Assembly (NCBI GenBank): GCA_009837885.1
Contig: VXSP01000030.1
Coordinates: 62,001-126,000, forward strand
Length of the DNA stretch: 64,000 nt
Direction of reading: 5' to 3'
Source: Holophagales bacterium
Lineage (GTDB): Bacteria > Acidobacteriota > Thermoanaerobaculia > Multivoradales > Multivoraceae
The notes beneath the pieces are model-generated. The model was given only the letters and a program-made list of their open reading frames with translations, was not told where the DNA came from and did no database searches. A program made the translations under genes and the position numbers. Numbering within the stretch: position 1 is the first letter of the stretch; each line of letters opens with the position of its first letter. This document shows, piece by piece, positions 35,503 through 44,062 of this stretch.

Positions 35503-36512
35503 CGGAGGTTCCTCAACCGGACGACTGACGACGCGGTCCGCTCCACCCGCAATGCAGCGGAGGCCGGATCGCCGGCGCGGGCCGTACTCACCAGGTTCGC
35601 GGTGAAGCGCCGTCCATCCGCGGCGCGCACCATCGTCACGTCCAGGTCGACGATGTCGTCGGCGATCGGCTGCAACAGGCTCGAGTTGCGCCGCCGCCAG
35701 GCAATCTCCGTCCCGGGGTAGAAGCGCGCCTTGGCCAGCTGTGGCCCCCGGCCGGACCCCGGATCGCCCGGCCGGATGTAGAACCGCCACTCCTCCAGCA
35801 CGCCGACTCGCACGACCGCGCCCATCCGGCCCGCCGGCCAGACGCCTCTCGACATGCCGGCGTAGGCGGCGGCGATCGGCCCCCGCGAGGGATCGCCGTG
35901 GAAGTGGACCCTCAGCATGCGGCCGCGACCGCGACCGCTGGCCTCTACCTCCGTGATCGGAGCGACCGCATGAGTCGCCCCGGCCGCCGCGACCAGGAGC
36001 AGGGCGTCGTCACCCGCATCGCCCGCGTCCTGCAACATGGAGAGCGATTGTGAAACGCCGCCCGCGGTTTCAGCCCTCACTTCGACCCAACCGCGTCCGC
36101 TGGCCGGATCGACGGCGGAATCCTCCACCCAGTACAGAGGGCCGTTCATCACGCCCCGAACGACGAGGACATCCGTGCCCTCGGCCGCGGTCAGAGCGCC
36201 GACCGGATGGCCTGACGCCACGTCCTTCTCGACGAAAGCGGCGAGCTCGGGGCGCGGCTCCTGGCCCGGCATCCACCGCACGATGCCACCGCGGCCAGCG
36301 CCGCGCAGGCTCCGCCGCAGCTCCCGATGACCCGTCCGCTGCGCCTGCTGAAGGAACGCGTCGTCCAGTTGGGCCCGCGCCAGACGCTGATGGAACGTGA
36401 ACAGGGAGAGCGCGAACGCGGACACGGCAACGGTGAGGCCGAACGCGACGAGGGTCTCGATCAGGCTGGCGCCGGACTCGGCCGTCCTCGGGAAACTCGC
36501 GGCGGTCCTCAT
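35499..36512 (-). CDS. PilW-like type IV pilus minor pilin
   Basis: 337 residues. Prepilin signature at residues about 13-35: SGASLIETLVAFGLTVAVSA, with the Gly-Ala junction, Glu at position 5 and the long hydrophobic helix. The C-terminal region has the length and mixed beta character of PilW proteins. It overlaps pilV upstream and the fusion protein downstream by four bases each, so the operon is pilV-pilW-pilXY. Confidence 0.82.
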   Translation of the reverse strand: MRTAASFPRTAESGASLIETLVAFGLTVAVSAFALSLFTFHQRLARAQLDDAFLQQAQRTGHRELRRSLRGAGRGGIVRWMPGQEPRPELAAFVEKDVASGHPVGALTAAEGTDVLVVRGVMNGPLYWVEDSAVDPASGRGWVEVRAETAGGVSQSLSMLQDAGDAGDDALLLVAAAGATHAVAPITEVEASGRGRGRMLRVHFHGDPSRGPIAAAYAGMSRGVWPAGRMGAVVRVGVLEEWRFYIRPGDPGSGRGPQLAKARFYPGTEIAWRRRNSSLLQPIADDIVDLDVTMVRAADGRRFTANLVSTARAGDPASAALRVERTASSVVRLRNLR

Positions 36513-36964
36513 GGAACGCGCAGGGTGACGACCGTGATCGTCCGTTCGCCCGCGGCCCGGCCCGCCTGGAGGGCGGTCACCTGGAGCGTGACCTCGGCAA
36601 CTTCCAGCGACTCACCCGGACGTCCGGGTTCGGCCACGGGAACGGAACGGACGACGCGACGGAAGCGGGGCGGCTCGGACGCGCACGCAGCCTGCCAGGC
36701 ATCCATGGAAGGGCACCAGACCTGCTCCAGGTCCTCGGCGCCGTCGAGATCAGGCAGGCTGTCGAGATCCAGAAGGGACGCGCGCGCCATTGCGGCGAGA
36801 GCCTCCGCGCGGCGCGCCTCGAGGTTGTTCAGCCCGGATCGAACGAGCAGCGCGAGCACGGTGGCCGCGGTCAGGCCCAGCAGCGCGAAGGAGACGAGCA
36901 CCTCCACGAGGCTGAAGCCGGCATTCCGGGGCGCGGCGAAAGCAGCGCGGCGGGTCCTGTCCAT
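36509..36964 (-). CDS. PilV-like type IV pilus minor pilin
   Basis: 151 residues. Class III signal NAGFSLVEVLVSFALLGLTA with Gly-Phe cleavage junction and Glu5, followed by a small C-terminal domain. Members prime pilus assembly or serve natural competence. First gene of the minor pilin operon; the family A repeat lies directly upstream, between it and the prepilin peptidase. Confidence 0.85.
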   Translation of the reverse strand: MDRTRRAAFAAPRNAGFSLVEVLVSFALLGLTAATVLALLVRSGLNNLEARRAEALAAMARASLLDLDSLPDLDGAEDLEQVWCPSMDAWQAACASEPPRFRRVVRSVPVAEPGRPGESLEVAEVTLQVTALQAGRAAGERTITVVTLRVP

Positions 36965-36998
36965 ACTGACCAGGACGGAATTGGGGGCGGAAAGCGGA

Positions 36999-37028
36999 GC
37001 CGGCGGGGACGCCGGCGCACCCAGTGTG
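36999..37028 (+). repeat. Family A dispersed repeat between pilus genes
   Basis: Copy of the second hairpin and tail: GCCGGCG-GGGA-CGCCGGC then GCACCCAGTGTG. It is the main content of the 71-base gap between the prepilin peptidase stop and the pilV start. Confidence 0.85.
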
Positions 37029-37035
37029 GGCAGGT

Positions 37036-37827
37036 CTACAGCAGCGACGTGTAGGCGGCGATCAGCCGCGTGCCGAAGAACAGCGACACGACGGCGCCCA
37101 CCGCCAGAAAGACGCCGAAGGGGAGCCTGGAGCTCCAGCCCAGCCGGCCGCGGGCCAGGAACAGGACGCCGGCGACGGCGCCGATCAGGGACGCGAGGAA
37201 CAGAGTCAGCAGCGTCCCGCCGACGCCAAGGAAGGCGCCGACCGCGGCGAGCATCTTCACGTCCCCGAGCCCCATGCCCCGTACCCGGCGAAGGAGGTAC
37301 CAGAGCCCGATCAGCAGCAGCAGGGCGCCCGCCCCGATCGCCGCGCCGAGCACCGCGTCCCGGGGCGTGGTCCAGGTGACGACGAAGGAGCCGGCCAGGC
37401 CGACCCCGATTCCGCCCCAGGTCAGCGGGTCAGGGAGCAGGAGGTGGCTTGCGTCGATGAGCGCCAGCACCAGCATCAGGCTGCAGAAGACGGCGGCCAC
37501 AAGGCCGTCGAACGTCGGCCCGAACACGAGCCAGGAGGCGAGCCAGAGCAGACCGCTGCCCGCCTCGACTGCCGGGTAGCGCCACGCGATCGCCTCGCCG
37601 CAGGTCCTGCAACGGCCCCGGAGCATCGCAAAACTCAGGAGCGGCACGTTGTCCCGCGCGGCGATCCCGGCGCTGCAGTGGGGACAGCGCGAGCGCGGCC
37701 GAACGATCGACTCGCCACGCGGCAGGCGCCAGGCGACCACGTTGAGGAAGCTGCCCACGCACAACCCGACCACCGCGGCGTACACCGCTCCGAAGGCGAA
37801 GGTCACCGGCGTCACTTCGGCGGTCAT
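37036..37827 (-). CDS. pilD: Type IV prepilin peptidase / N-methyltransferase PilD
   Basis: 263 residues, about eight membrane helices. N-terminal methyltransferase part with two zinc Cys pairs (RSRCPHCSAG and GRCRTCGEAI) after VGSFLNVVAWRLPRGESIV; peptidase Asp residues in LALIDASHLLLPDPLTW and GLGDVKMLAAVGAFLG (the GxGD-type aspartate). Cleaves and methylates prepilins such as those encoded just downstream. It overlaps the M20 peptidase gene upstream by four bases. Confidence 0.93.
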   Translation of the reverse strand: MTAEVTPVTFAFGAVYAAVVGLCVGSFLNVVAWRLPRGESIVRPRSRCPHCSAGIAARDNVPLLSFAMLRGRCRTCGEAIAWRYPAVEAGSGLLWLASWLVFGPTFDGLVAAVFCSLMLVLALIDASHLLLPDPLTWGGIGVGLAGSFVVTWTTPRDAVLGAAIGAGALLLLIGLWYLLRRVRGMGLGDVKMLAAVGAFLGVGGTLLTLFLASLIGAVAGVLFLARGRLGWSSRLPFGVFLAVGAVVSLFFGTRLIAAYTSLL

Positions 37828-39251
37828 GGTTGCCCGCCGTTCCCCCGAACGAGCGCGGCGACGACCCGTTTCATCATCTCGCAGCCGCGAAGGAAGCCGT
37901 CCACCGGTATCCGCTCGTCGAGCCCGTGGATGCCGGCGGCGTCCCCGCCGGCTATGACGAAGGGGGAGAAACCGTAGGCGTCCACTCCGCGCCGGCGAAA
38001 GAAGCGCGAGTCCGTGGCGCCGGCGATCATGGCCGGCGCCACCGGCGCGCGCACGCCGAGCACGCGTTCCAGAGTCCGGTACGCGTCACTGTCCGTGCTT
38101 GACGCCGGGCTGGCGCCCGAGCGCAGGAGTTCCTCGACGTGGATGCCGGTACCAAGAACGGTGTCGACCCGCCGGCGAAAGGCCTCGGCATCCGTGTCCG
38201 GCAGCAGGCGGGCGTCGATCAGCGCCACCGCCTCGGCCGGCGCCACGTTGACCGGTCCCTCGCCGTTGTCGATCCGGGTGATCTGAACCGTGTCGCGGAA
38301 GCTTGCCGACATTCCCGGCAGCAGCACCCGGTCCAGGCCGCCGACCCGCAGACGCCGGTCGAGCTCCGCCTGTACGGCCTCGATCGGCTGATCGAAGACT
38401 TCGGCGAACTCGTCCGAGTGGAACGCCGCGAGCCCCCGGTAGGCCTCGTGCGCCGCGGTGGTGACCCGCCACGGATGCTCCAGTTCGAGGACCCGGTTCA
38501 GCGCTCGCACCAGCCGGTGCGTGGCGCTCGCGGGGTTGAATCCCGAACCGTGCCCGCCGCGCCCGGTGGTCGTGACGCGGAGCCAGAACACCTGCTTCTG
38601 CGCCGTCTCGATGCCCCACCACAGCAGGCGGTCCCCAGCCGTCCGGTTGACGCCCGCCTCGTTCAGCACCGCCTCGACATCGTGGAACAGGTCCCAGTGC
38701 TCCTCCAGCAACCAGCCGACACCGTCAGCGCCGCCCGCCTCCTCGTCCGCGGCGGCGACGAAGACCAGGTCGCGGCGTCTCGGCTGTCCGCTCTCGAGCA
38801 CGTGCAACAGCGCGCCCAGATGGGCGATGCCCAGGCTCTTCGCGTCGAGGGCGCCGCGGCCCCAGATCTTCCCGTCGTGCAGCGTTCCGCCGAACGGAGG
38901 CCGGCTCCAGCCCTCTCCCGCCGGGACTACGTCGACGTGATGCAGCAGCACCAGGGCGCCGTCTTCGGCATCGACGGCGTTCGCCTGCAACCGCGCGTAG
39001 AGATTGGCCCGGCCGTTGGGGCTGATCAGCACCCGAACGTCGATCTCTCCCTCCGGGTCGCGCCCCTCGATCAGCGAGACCAGGTACTCGACGGCGGCCA
39101 GCTCGCCGCCCGGGGGATTGCTCGTGTCGAACGCGAGATAGGTCTGTAGCCAGGCGACCGGACCCGCGCCGGCGAACGCCGGCCCCGCCGCCAGCAGAAC
39201 CACGGCGGAGGCCAGCAGCAGCCGGGTCGGCCGTCCTCCGCGCGCCGTCAC
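37824..39251 (-). CDS. Exported M20-family peptidase, second of a tandem pair
   Basis: 475 residues from the GTG at 39251 (GTGA overlap with the first M20 gene). Signal peptide LLLASAVVLLAAGPAFAGAG. Zinc-binding motifs: LLHHVDVVPAGEGWSRPPFG, IWGRGALDAKS, the catalytic pair FVAAADEEAGGADG, LNEAG, and a C-terminal GIHGLDERIP His. By family a di-zinc exopeptidase (carboxypeptidase/aminoacylase type) acting here in the periplasm. The dimerisation domain is present between the two halves. Substrate unknown. Confidence 0.88.
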   Translation of the reverse strand: MTARGGRPTRLLLASAVVLLAAGPAFAGAGPVAWLQTYLAFDTSNPPGGELAAVEYLVSLIEGRDPEGEIDVRVLISPNGRANLYARLQANAVDAEDGALVLLHHVDVVPAGEGWSRPPFGGTLHDGKIWGRGALDAKSLGIAHLGALLHVLESGQPRRRDLVFVAAADEEAGGADGVGWLLEEHWDLFHDVEAVLNEAGVNRTAGDRLLWWGIETAQKQVFWLRVTTTGRGGHGSGFNPASATHRLVRALNRVLELEHPWRVTTAAHEAYRGLAAFHSDEFAEVFDQPIEAVQAELDRRLRVGGLDRVLLPGMSASFRDTVQITRIDNGEGPVNVAPAEAVALIDARLLPDTDAEAFRRRVDTVLGTGIHVEELLRSGASPASSTDSDAYRTLERVLGVRAPVAPAMIAGATDSRFFRRRGVDAYGFSPFVIAGGDAAGIHGLDERIPVDGFLRGCEMMKRVVAALVRGNGGQP

Positions 39252-40741
39252 CGGGCCGCCTCGGGCACGCCGCCCGCGGAGACCGCGGTCAGCGTGGTCT
39301 CCGGCGCCAGGTCGAGAAGGTCCAGTACGACCTGCCCGTAGAGCTCGACCCCATCGATGAAGGCGGGCAGGGCGATCTTCTCGTTCGGGCCGGCCACGGT
39401 CATCGAGTCGACGGCCAGGAACCGGAAAGGCGTGAATCCGTACGCGGCAATACCGTGGAGGCGGAAGAAGCGGGCGTCGTTGGCGTAGCGCGCCAGCAGG
39501 TAGGGACCGATCCGCTCCGGTTCGACGCCAGTGCGCCGGCGCAGCGAGTCGGTCAACTGCAGGTAGGCCGGGTGATCGAGCGGGCTGCCGTGTGCCGCTC
39601 CCCGCCGCTCGTGAATGCGGATTTCCACGCCGTCCAGCAGCCGGGCGGGAAGGAGTTCGGCCGCGGCCGCGTCGGCGTCCAGCCCGGGCAGCACGTGGAG
39701 GACGATTCGCAGTCGGTAGCCGCCCGCGGGCGCGGCTTCGACGAAGAACGGGTGCGCCTCGTTGCGGAACAGCGCCTTGAGCAGGTCCGGCAGACCGTCG
39801 AAGAGCTCCGGCTCCTCGAGCACGCGCTCGGGCTCGGCCAGCGCCGCTCGATAGTCCGGGTGCTGGCGCGACGGCCCGTAGGCCGCCGCGAACGCGGCCA
39901 CCTCGGGAACCACGGCCACCGGCTTCGCGGTGCCGAGGGCCACAAGCAGATCGGCGCGCAGCCGCTCCAGCCGCTCCGCCGCCGGCGCCGTGGCCATCAC
40001 CTCCAGGAACTGCTTCTGGGCGAAGGAAGTGCCCCAGTACTTCACGTCGTCTGTCCAGGTCGCCTCCAGCACGCCGCCCTCGGTCAGCACGGCCCAGACC
40101 CGGTCCCTGAGTTCCGGGCGGTTGTTCAGGATGTGGCGCGTCCCCAGGTCGCTGCCGGTCTCCTCGCTGCTCGTCGCCAGGAAGATCAGGGACCGCCGAG
40201 GCCGCCGGCCGGTCACCGCCATCCGTTCCCGGGTCGCCAGCGTCGCGGCGAGCTGAGCCACGGTCACGCTCTTCATGTCGAACACACCACGGCCGATCAT
40301 CCACGGCGGCTCGATCCGCCCTTCGAACGGCGGCACGACCCACTCCTCCGGGCGTCGCACCGGATCGACGTCGAGGTGGTTGTGGAGCACCAGCGCCTCG
40401 CGGCTCTCGCCTTCGAGGATCGCCCAGAGGTTCGCCCTGGCGCCCTCGTGCGGCTCGATCTCCACGGCAAGGCCCGCCTCCTCCAGGATGCCGGCCAGGT
40501 AGCGCGCGGCATCGATCTCGCGACCGGTGTCCGGCGTCGTGTCGATCCGCACAAGATCCTGAAGGCGCCGGACGTTCTCGTCCGCCTCGAAGTCGACGTC
40601 CTGCCAACTCGTGTCGAAGACGGGAGGCGGCGCCGTTCGCCGGGAGAATGCGACGGCGAACGCGACGGCCGCGAGCAACGCTCCATAGAGCACGATCCGG
40701 GCAGCCAGGCGGTGCCGCGCCTTCGACTTCGCGCTCGACAT
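39248..40741 (-). CDS. Membrane-anchored M20-family peptidase, first of a tandem pair
   Basis: 497 residues from the ATG at 40741 (MSSAKSKARHRL); an ATG 27 bases earlier is possible but extends into the gap. An N-terminal signal anchor (VLYGALLAAVAFAVAFS) is followed by the peptidase: LVLHNHLDVDPVRRPEEWVV, MIGRGVFDMKSVTVAQLA, FLATSSEETGSDLGT and VLTEGGV. Same catalytic plan as its neighbour, but the two share only moderate similarity, so the pair is an old duplication or a functional pair rather than a recent copy. Confidence 0.87.
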   Translation of the reverse strand: MSSAKSKARHRLAARIVLYGALLAAVAFAVAFSRRTAPPPVFDTSWQDVDFEADENVRRLQDLVRIDTTPDTGREIDAARYLAGILEEAGLAVEIEPHEGARANLWAILEGESREALVLHNHLDVDPVRRPEEWVVPPFEGRIEPPWMIGRGVFDMKSVTVAQLAATLATRERMAVTGRRPRRSLIFLATSSEETGSDLGTRHILNNRPELRDRVWAVLTEGGVLEATWTDDVKYWGTSFAQKQFLEVMATAPAAERLERLRADLLVALGTAKPVAVVPEVAAFAAAYGPSRQHPDYRAALAEPERVLEEPELFDGLPDLLKALFRNEAHPFFVEAAPAGGYRLRIVLHVLPGLDADAAAAELLPARLLDGVEIRIHERRGAAHGSPLDHPAYLQLTDSLRRRTGVEPERIGPYLLARYANDARFFRLHGIAAYGFTPFRFLAVDSMTVAGPNEKIALPAFIDGVELYGQVVLDLLDLAPETTLTAVSAGGVPEAAR

Positions 40742-40801
40742 GTGCGGAATCAGCTTAGCGCCTCCCACCTGAGCTGTACGGTCACCAAGCTGCTACCGTC
40801 C

Positions 40802-41773
40802 ATGCCGCCACTCGTGCAGCTCTCCAACCACCAGCCGTTCCGCGGCATCGGAAGGGGCCTGCTGATCCTGCTCCTGCTGGGCACGATCACCTTCGCCGGG
40901 CTCGGCTTTCTCGGCGACTTCGAGCAGATCCGCGATCTGATCCGCGACTTCAGTGTCTCGACGCTGGTCGTCGTGCTGCTGCTGTCCGCGGTCAACTACT
41001 GGCTGCGCTTCGTTCGCTGGCAGATGTACCTGCGGCAACTCGACATCCGCCTGCGCTGGAGCCGCAGTCTCGCCATCTTCCTGACCGGCTTCCTGCTCGC
41101 GGTGACGCCAGGCAAGGCCGGCGAGCTCGCCAAGGCCTGGCTGGCGAGGGAGTTCGGCGGCGGACGGGCGCGGCCGGTCGTCGCCGTCGTCGTCACCGAA
41201 CGGCTGCTCGACGTGCTCGCCGTCCTGCTGCTGCTCCTGTCCTCGGTCTTCGTCTTCGCCGGCCAGAGCTCGTTCGTCGCTCCCATCGTCCTCGTCGCGG
41301 CCGGCGCCGCGGTCGCGGTGGCCTACGGTCCCCTCACGAAACGGCTCCTGCCCCTGCTGGCGAAGACCCGACTCGCCAGGGGGCGCGCCGCCGTGCTGCT
41401 CGACATCCATCAGGCCTTCACCAAACTGGTGGAGCCCAGGATGCTGATCCCGGGGCTCGCCCTGTCCACCGCGGCGTGGGCGGCCGAGGGGATCGGCTGC
41501 GCGCTCGTCGTACGCCACTACGCGCCCTCGGTGCCCGTCCTGGCCTCGGTGTTCGACTACGCGGCGTCCAGCGTCGCGGGCGCCGCCTCGATGATCCCCG
41601 GCGGTCTGCTCGCCGCGGAGGGATCGCTCGTTCTGCTGCTGGAGCGCCAGGGCGTTGCGCTCGACGCCGCGATGGCCTCGACCGTCATCGTCCGCGCCGC
41701 CACCCTGTGGTTCGCGGTGGCCGTCGGGGTGGTGGCCATGCCCTGGGTGCTGTCGCTACTGCGCCGGCGCTAG
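40802..41773 (+). CDS. Lysylphosphatidylglycerol synthase-type transmembrane protein (UPF0104)
   Basis: 323 residues from the ATG at 40802, about eight membrane helices. Motifs of the LPG_synthase_TM (flippase-like) family: NYWLRFVRWQMYLRQLDI, FLTGFLLAVTPGKAGELAKA and ASSVAGAASMIPGGLLAAEG. There is no C-terminal lysyltransferase domain, so it is the membrane half only. Members move or present lipids or polyprenol-linked sugars; the exact cargo is unknown. It is divergent from the M20 pair. Confidence 0.82.
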   Translation: MPPLVQLSNHQPFRGIGRGLLILLLLGTITFAGLGFLGDFEQIRDLIRDFSVSTLVVVLLLSAVNYWLRFVRWQMYLRQLDIRLRWSRSLAIFLTGFLLAVTPGKAGELAKAWLAREFGGGRARPVVAVVVTERLLDVLAVLLLLLSSVFVFAGQSSFVAPIVLVAAGAAVAVAYGPLTKRLLPLLAKTRLARGRAAVLLDIHQAFTKLVEPRMLIPGLALSTAAWAAEGIGCALVVRHYAPSVPVLASVFDYAASSVAGAASMIPGGLLAAEGSLVLLLERQGVALDAAMASTVIVRAATLWFAVAVGVVAMPWVLSLLRRR

Positions 41774-41799
41774 GCGGAAGGCGGCGCTAGGCGCCGGAT

Positions 41800-41850
41800 G
41801 CCGGCGGGGACGCCGGCGCACCCAGTGTGCAGAGCGCCGGCGCACCCAGT
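41800..41850 (+). repeat. Family A dispersed repeat, one full and one partial copy in tandem
   Basis: Full copy at 41800-41829 (GCCGGCG-GGGA-CGCCGGC, GCACCCAGTGTG) followed at 41834-41850 by the partial unit GCGCCGGCGCACCCAGT. It fills the gap between two convergent genes and ends three bases before the stop of the UbiA-family gene. Confidence 0.85.
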
Positions 41851-41852
41851 CG

Positions 41853-42737
41853 CTACTGCGCCGGCCCCCGCAGGTAGACGATGAGGAAGACGGCCAGGGC
41901 GTAGAGCCCCACGTTCACGAGGAAGGGAACGTCGTACAGAAGTAGCTCGGTCGGGTTCCGCTGTTTCGGATTGTCGGCCTTGTGGATCAGGTACAGGTAG
42001 CGGAAGATGCCGAACAGCACGAACGGAACGGTCCACACCAGGCCGTAGTCGCCGAAGCGCATGACGGTCTCGTCGGCGGTCGTGTAGAGAGCGTAGGACA
42101 GCAGGGTCGAGGCCGTCACGACGTTCATCATCTGGTCCAGGAACGTCGGGCTGTAGTGATCGAGAACCGCCCGCTGCTCGCCGGCGTCGTCCGGAAGCAG
42201 CACGAGTTCGTGGCGGCGCTTGGAGAATCCCAGGAACAGCGACAGGAAGACGGTGCAGAGCAGCAGCCAGGCGGAAACCGTGACCCCGACGGCGGCCGCT
42301 CCGACCACCACCCGGATGACGTAGCCGCTCGCCAGCACCATCACGTCGACGATCACGATCTCCTTCAGCCACAGGCTGTAGAGAAGGTTCGCCAACAGGT
42401 AGAGGCCGACCAGGAGCGCCGTCTCCCGGTTGAGCGTCCAGGCTGCGATCAGCGCGGCGGCGGCAAGCGCGGCGCCCGTCGCGGCGGCGGGCACCGCGCC
42501 CAGGGCGCCGGACGCCACCGGCCGCAACCGCTTGCGGGGGTGGCGGCGGTCCTGCTCGCGGTCGCGGAGATCGTTGAACAGATAGACGGCACTGGCCGCG
42601 GCGCAGAACGCGAGGAAGGCAATCGCCGACGCCTCCAGCGTGCCGCGATCCAGGAGGCTGCCGGCAAACGTCGCCGGCGCCAGCACGAATACGTTCTTGC
42701 TCCACTGCGCCGGCCGGAGCGACCTGAAGAGCGGCAC
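41853..42737 (-). CDS. UbiA-family prenyltransferase, decaprenyl-phosphate phosphoribosyltransferase-like
   Basis: 294 residues from a GTG at 42737, chosen because the ATG at 42824 would overlap the upstream transporter by 80 bases; the longer form cannot be excluded. About nine membrane helices. The first Asp-rich motif is LFNDLRDREQDRRHPRKRLR, preceded by RPAQWSKNVFVLAP; both resemble mycobacterial DPPR synthase, which transfers phosphoribose to decaprenyl phosphate, more than UbiA or MenA. The second Asp motif lies in a later cytosolic loop. The acceptor and donor are inferred. Confidence 0.78.
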   Translation of the reverse strand: MPLFRSLRPAQWSKNVFVLAPATFAGSLLDRGTLEASAIAFLAFCAAASAVYLFNDLRDREQDRRHPRKRLRPVASGALGAVPAAATGAALAAAALIAAWTLNRETALLVGLYLLANLLYSLWLKEIVIVDVMVLASGYVIRVVVGAAAVGVTVSAWLLLCTVFLSLFLGFSKRRHELVLLPDDAGEQRAVLDHYSPTFLDQMMNVVTASTLLSYALYTTADETVMRFGDYGLVWTVPFVLFGIFRYLYLIHKADNPKQRNPTELLLYDVPFLVNVGLYALAVFLIVYLRGPAQ

Positions 42738-42744
42738 GGGGCCT

Positions 42745-44055
42745 TCAGCCGCGGCCGGAAGCGGGGATCCCGAACTCGCGGAGGGTCCCCTCGAGCGTCG
42801 GTCGTCCGAGACGCATCCGATCATCGGTCAGCAGGTAGGAGAAGAGGAAGCCGCCACCCAGCATGAGGATCCCGACCAGGAAGCAGTACATGACCGCGCG
42901 GTCGGGGTAGACATCCTTCAGGTAGCCCAGGTAGACCGGACCGACGATCCCGGCGGCCGCCCACGCGGTGAGCACGGCGCCGTAGATCGAGGACATCTTC
43001 CGCGAACCGAACACGTCCAGGACGAAGGGCGGCATCGTGGCGAACCCGCCGCCGAAGCAAAGCAGCACGTAGCAGACGAGTATCGAGAAGATCCAGGGAT
43101 TCGTCTCCGTCATCAGCACACCGAACACGACCATCTGGCTCGCAAGCAGGATCCGGAACACCTTCACGCGGCCGATACGGTCCGACAGCAAGCCCCAGAA
43201 CAGCCTCCCCACCCCGTTGCACAGCGAACTGATCGCGATCAGCGTGGCCCCGTACCCCGCCAGGGTCGCCGGCTCGAGCGAGGGGTCGGAGAGACCCCAG
43301 ACCTCCTGGAGCAGCTCGGACTGGAAACTGATCACCGTGATGCCGGCGGCGATGTTGAAGAAGAAGACGATCCACATGAACACGAACTGCTGGGAACCGA
43401 GGTACGTCTTGACAGCGGTCTCGTCCTCGGCGGCTTGCGGCGCGTCCGGTCCGGCTACCACCTTCGACAGTTCGGAGGGCGCCGGCGGATCGCTCAGCAG
43501 CAGGCTGCAGGGAATCAGGAGGCAAGCGAAGATGACGCCCAGCCAGAAGAAGACCTGCGCGAGCTCCTCGCCGGCGCGCACCACCAGCAGGGGCGCCAGT
43601 CCCTTGCTCAGCAGGAAAGCGCCGACGCCGAAGCCCATGACGACGATCCCGGTGACCAGCCCCTTGTGGTCCGGAAACCACTTGGCCACCGTCGCGACCG
43701 GCGTCACGTAGCCAAGTCCGATGCCGGCGCCGCCGATCACCCCGTACCCAATGTAGAAGAGCGGCAGCATGTCCAGGCGCAAGGCGGCTGCCGCGATGAT
43801 GTAGCCGCCCGAGAACAGGATGCTGCCGATCACGGCGAGTTTCCTGGGCCCGAGCCGCGGCAGCACCTGGCCGGCCCACGCGGCCGATACGCCGAGCGAG
43901 AAGATCGTGATGCTGAACGCCCAGGCCGTTTGCGAGAAGGTCCACCCCGCCTGCCGGACGAGCATCGTCTGGAAGAAGCTCCAGGCGTACACCGTGCCGA
44001 AGCACAACTGGAGCGTCGTGCAGAGCAGCGCGATGACGGTTCTGTGGACCCGCAC
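42745..44055 (-). CDS. OFA-type major facilitator transporter (oxalate/formate antiporter family)
   Basis: 436 residues, twelve membrane helices. The N-terminal GTVYAWSFFQTMLVRQAGWT and ATVAKWFPDHKGLVTGIVVM segments with GYVTPVATVAKWFPD are the OFA signature, and FNIAAGITVISFQSELLQEV opens the second half. Members exchange monocarboxylates or dicarboxylates such as oxalate and formate. It starts seven bases after the HAMP protein gene, so it is likely coregulated with the binding protein upstream. Confidence 0.85.
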   Translation of the reverse strand: MRVHRTVIALLCTTLQLCFGTVYAWSFFQTMLVRQAGWTFSQTAWAFSITIFSLGVSAAWAGQVLPRLGPRKLAVIGSILFSGGYIIAAAALRLDMLPLFYIGYGVIGGAGIGLGYVTPVATVAKWFPDHKGLVTGIVVMGFGVGAFLLSKGLAPLLVVRAGEELAQVFFWLGVIFACLLIPCSLLLSDPPAPSELSKVVAGPDAPQAAEDETAVKTYLGSQQFVFMWIVFFFNIAAGITVISFQSELLQEVWGLSDPSLEPATLAGYGATLIAISSLCNGVGRLFWGLLSDRIGRVKVFRILLASQMVVFGVLMTETNPWIFSILVCYVLLCFGGGFATMPPFVLDVFGSRKMSSIYGAVLTAWAAAGIVGPVYLGYLKDVYPDRAVMYCFLVGILMLGGGFLFSYLLTDDRMRLGRPTLEGTLREFGIPASGRG

Positions 44056-44062
44056 GCCGGAG

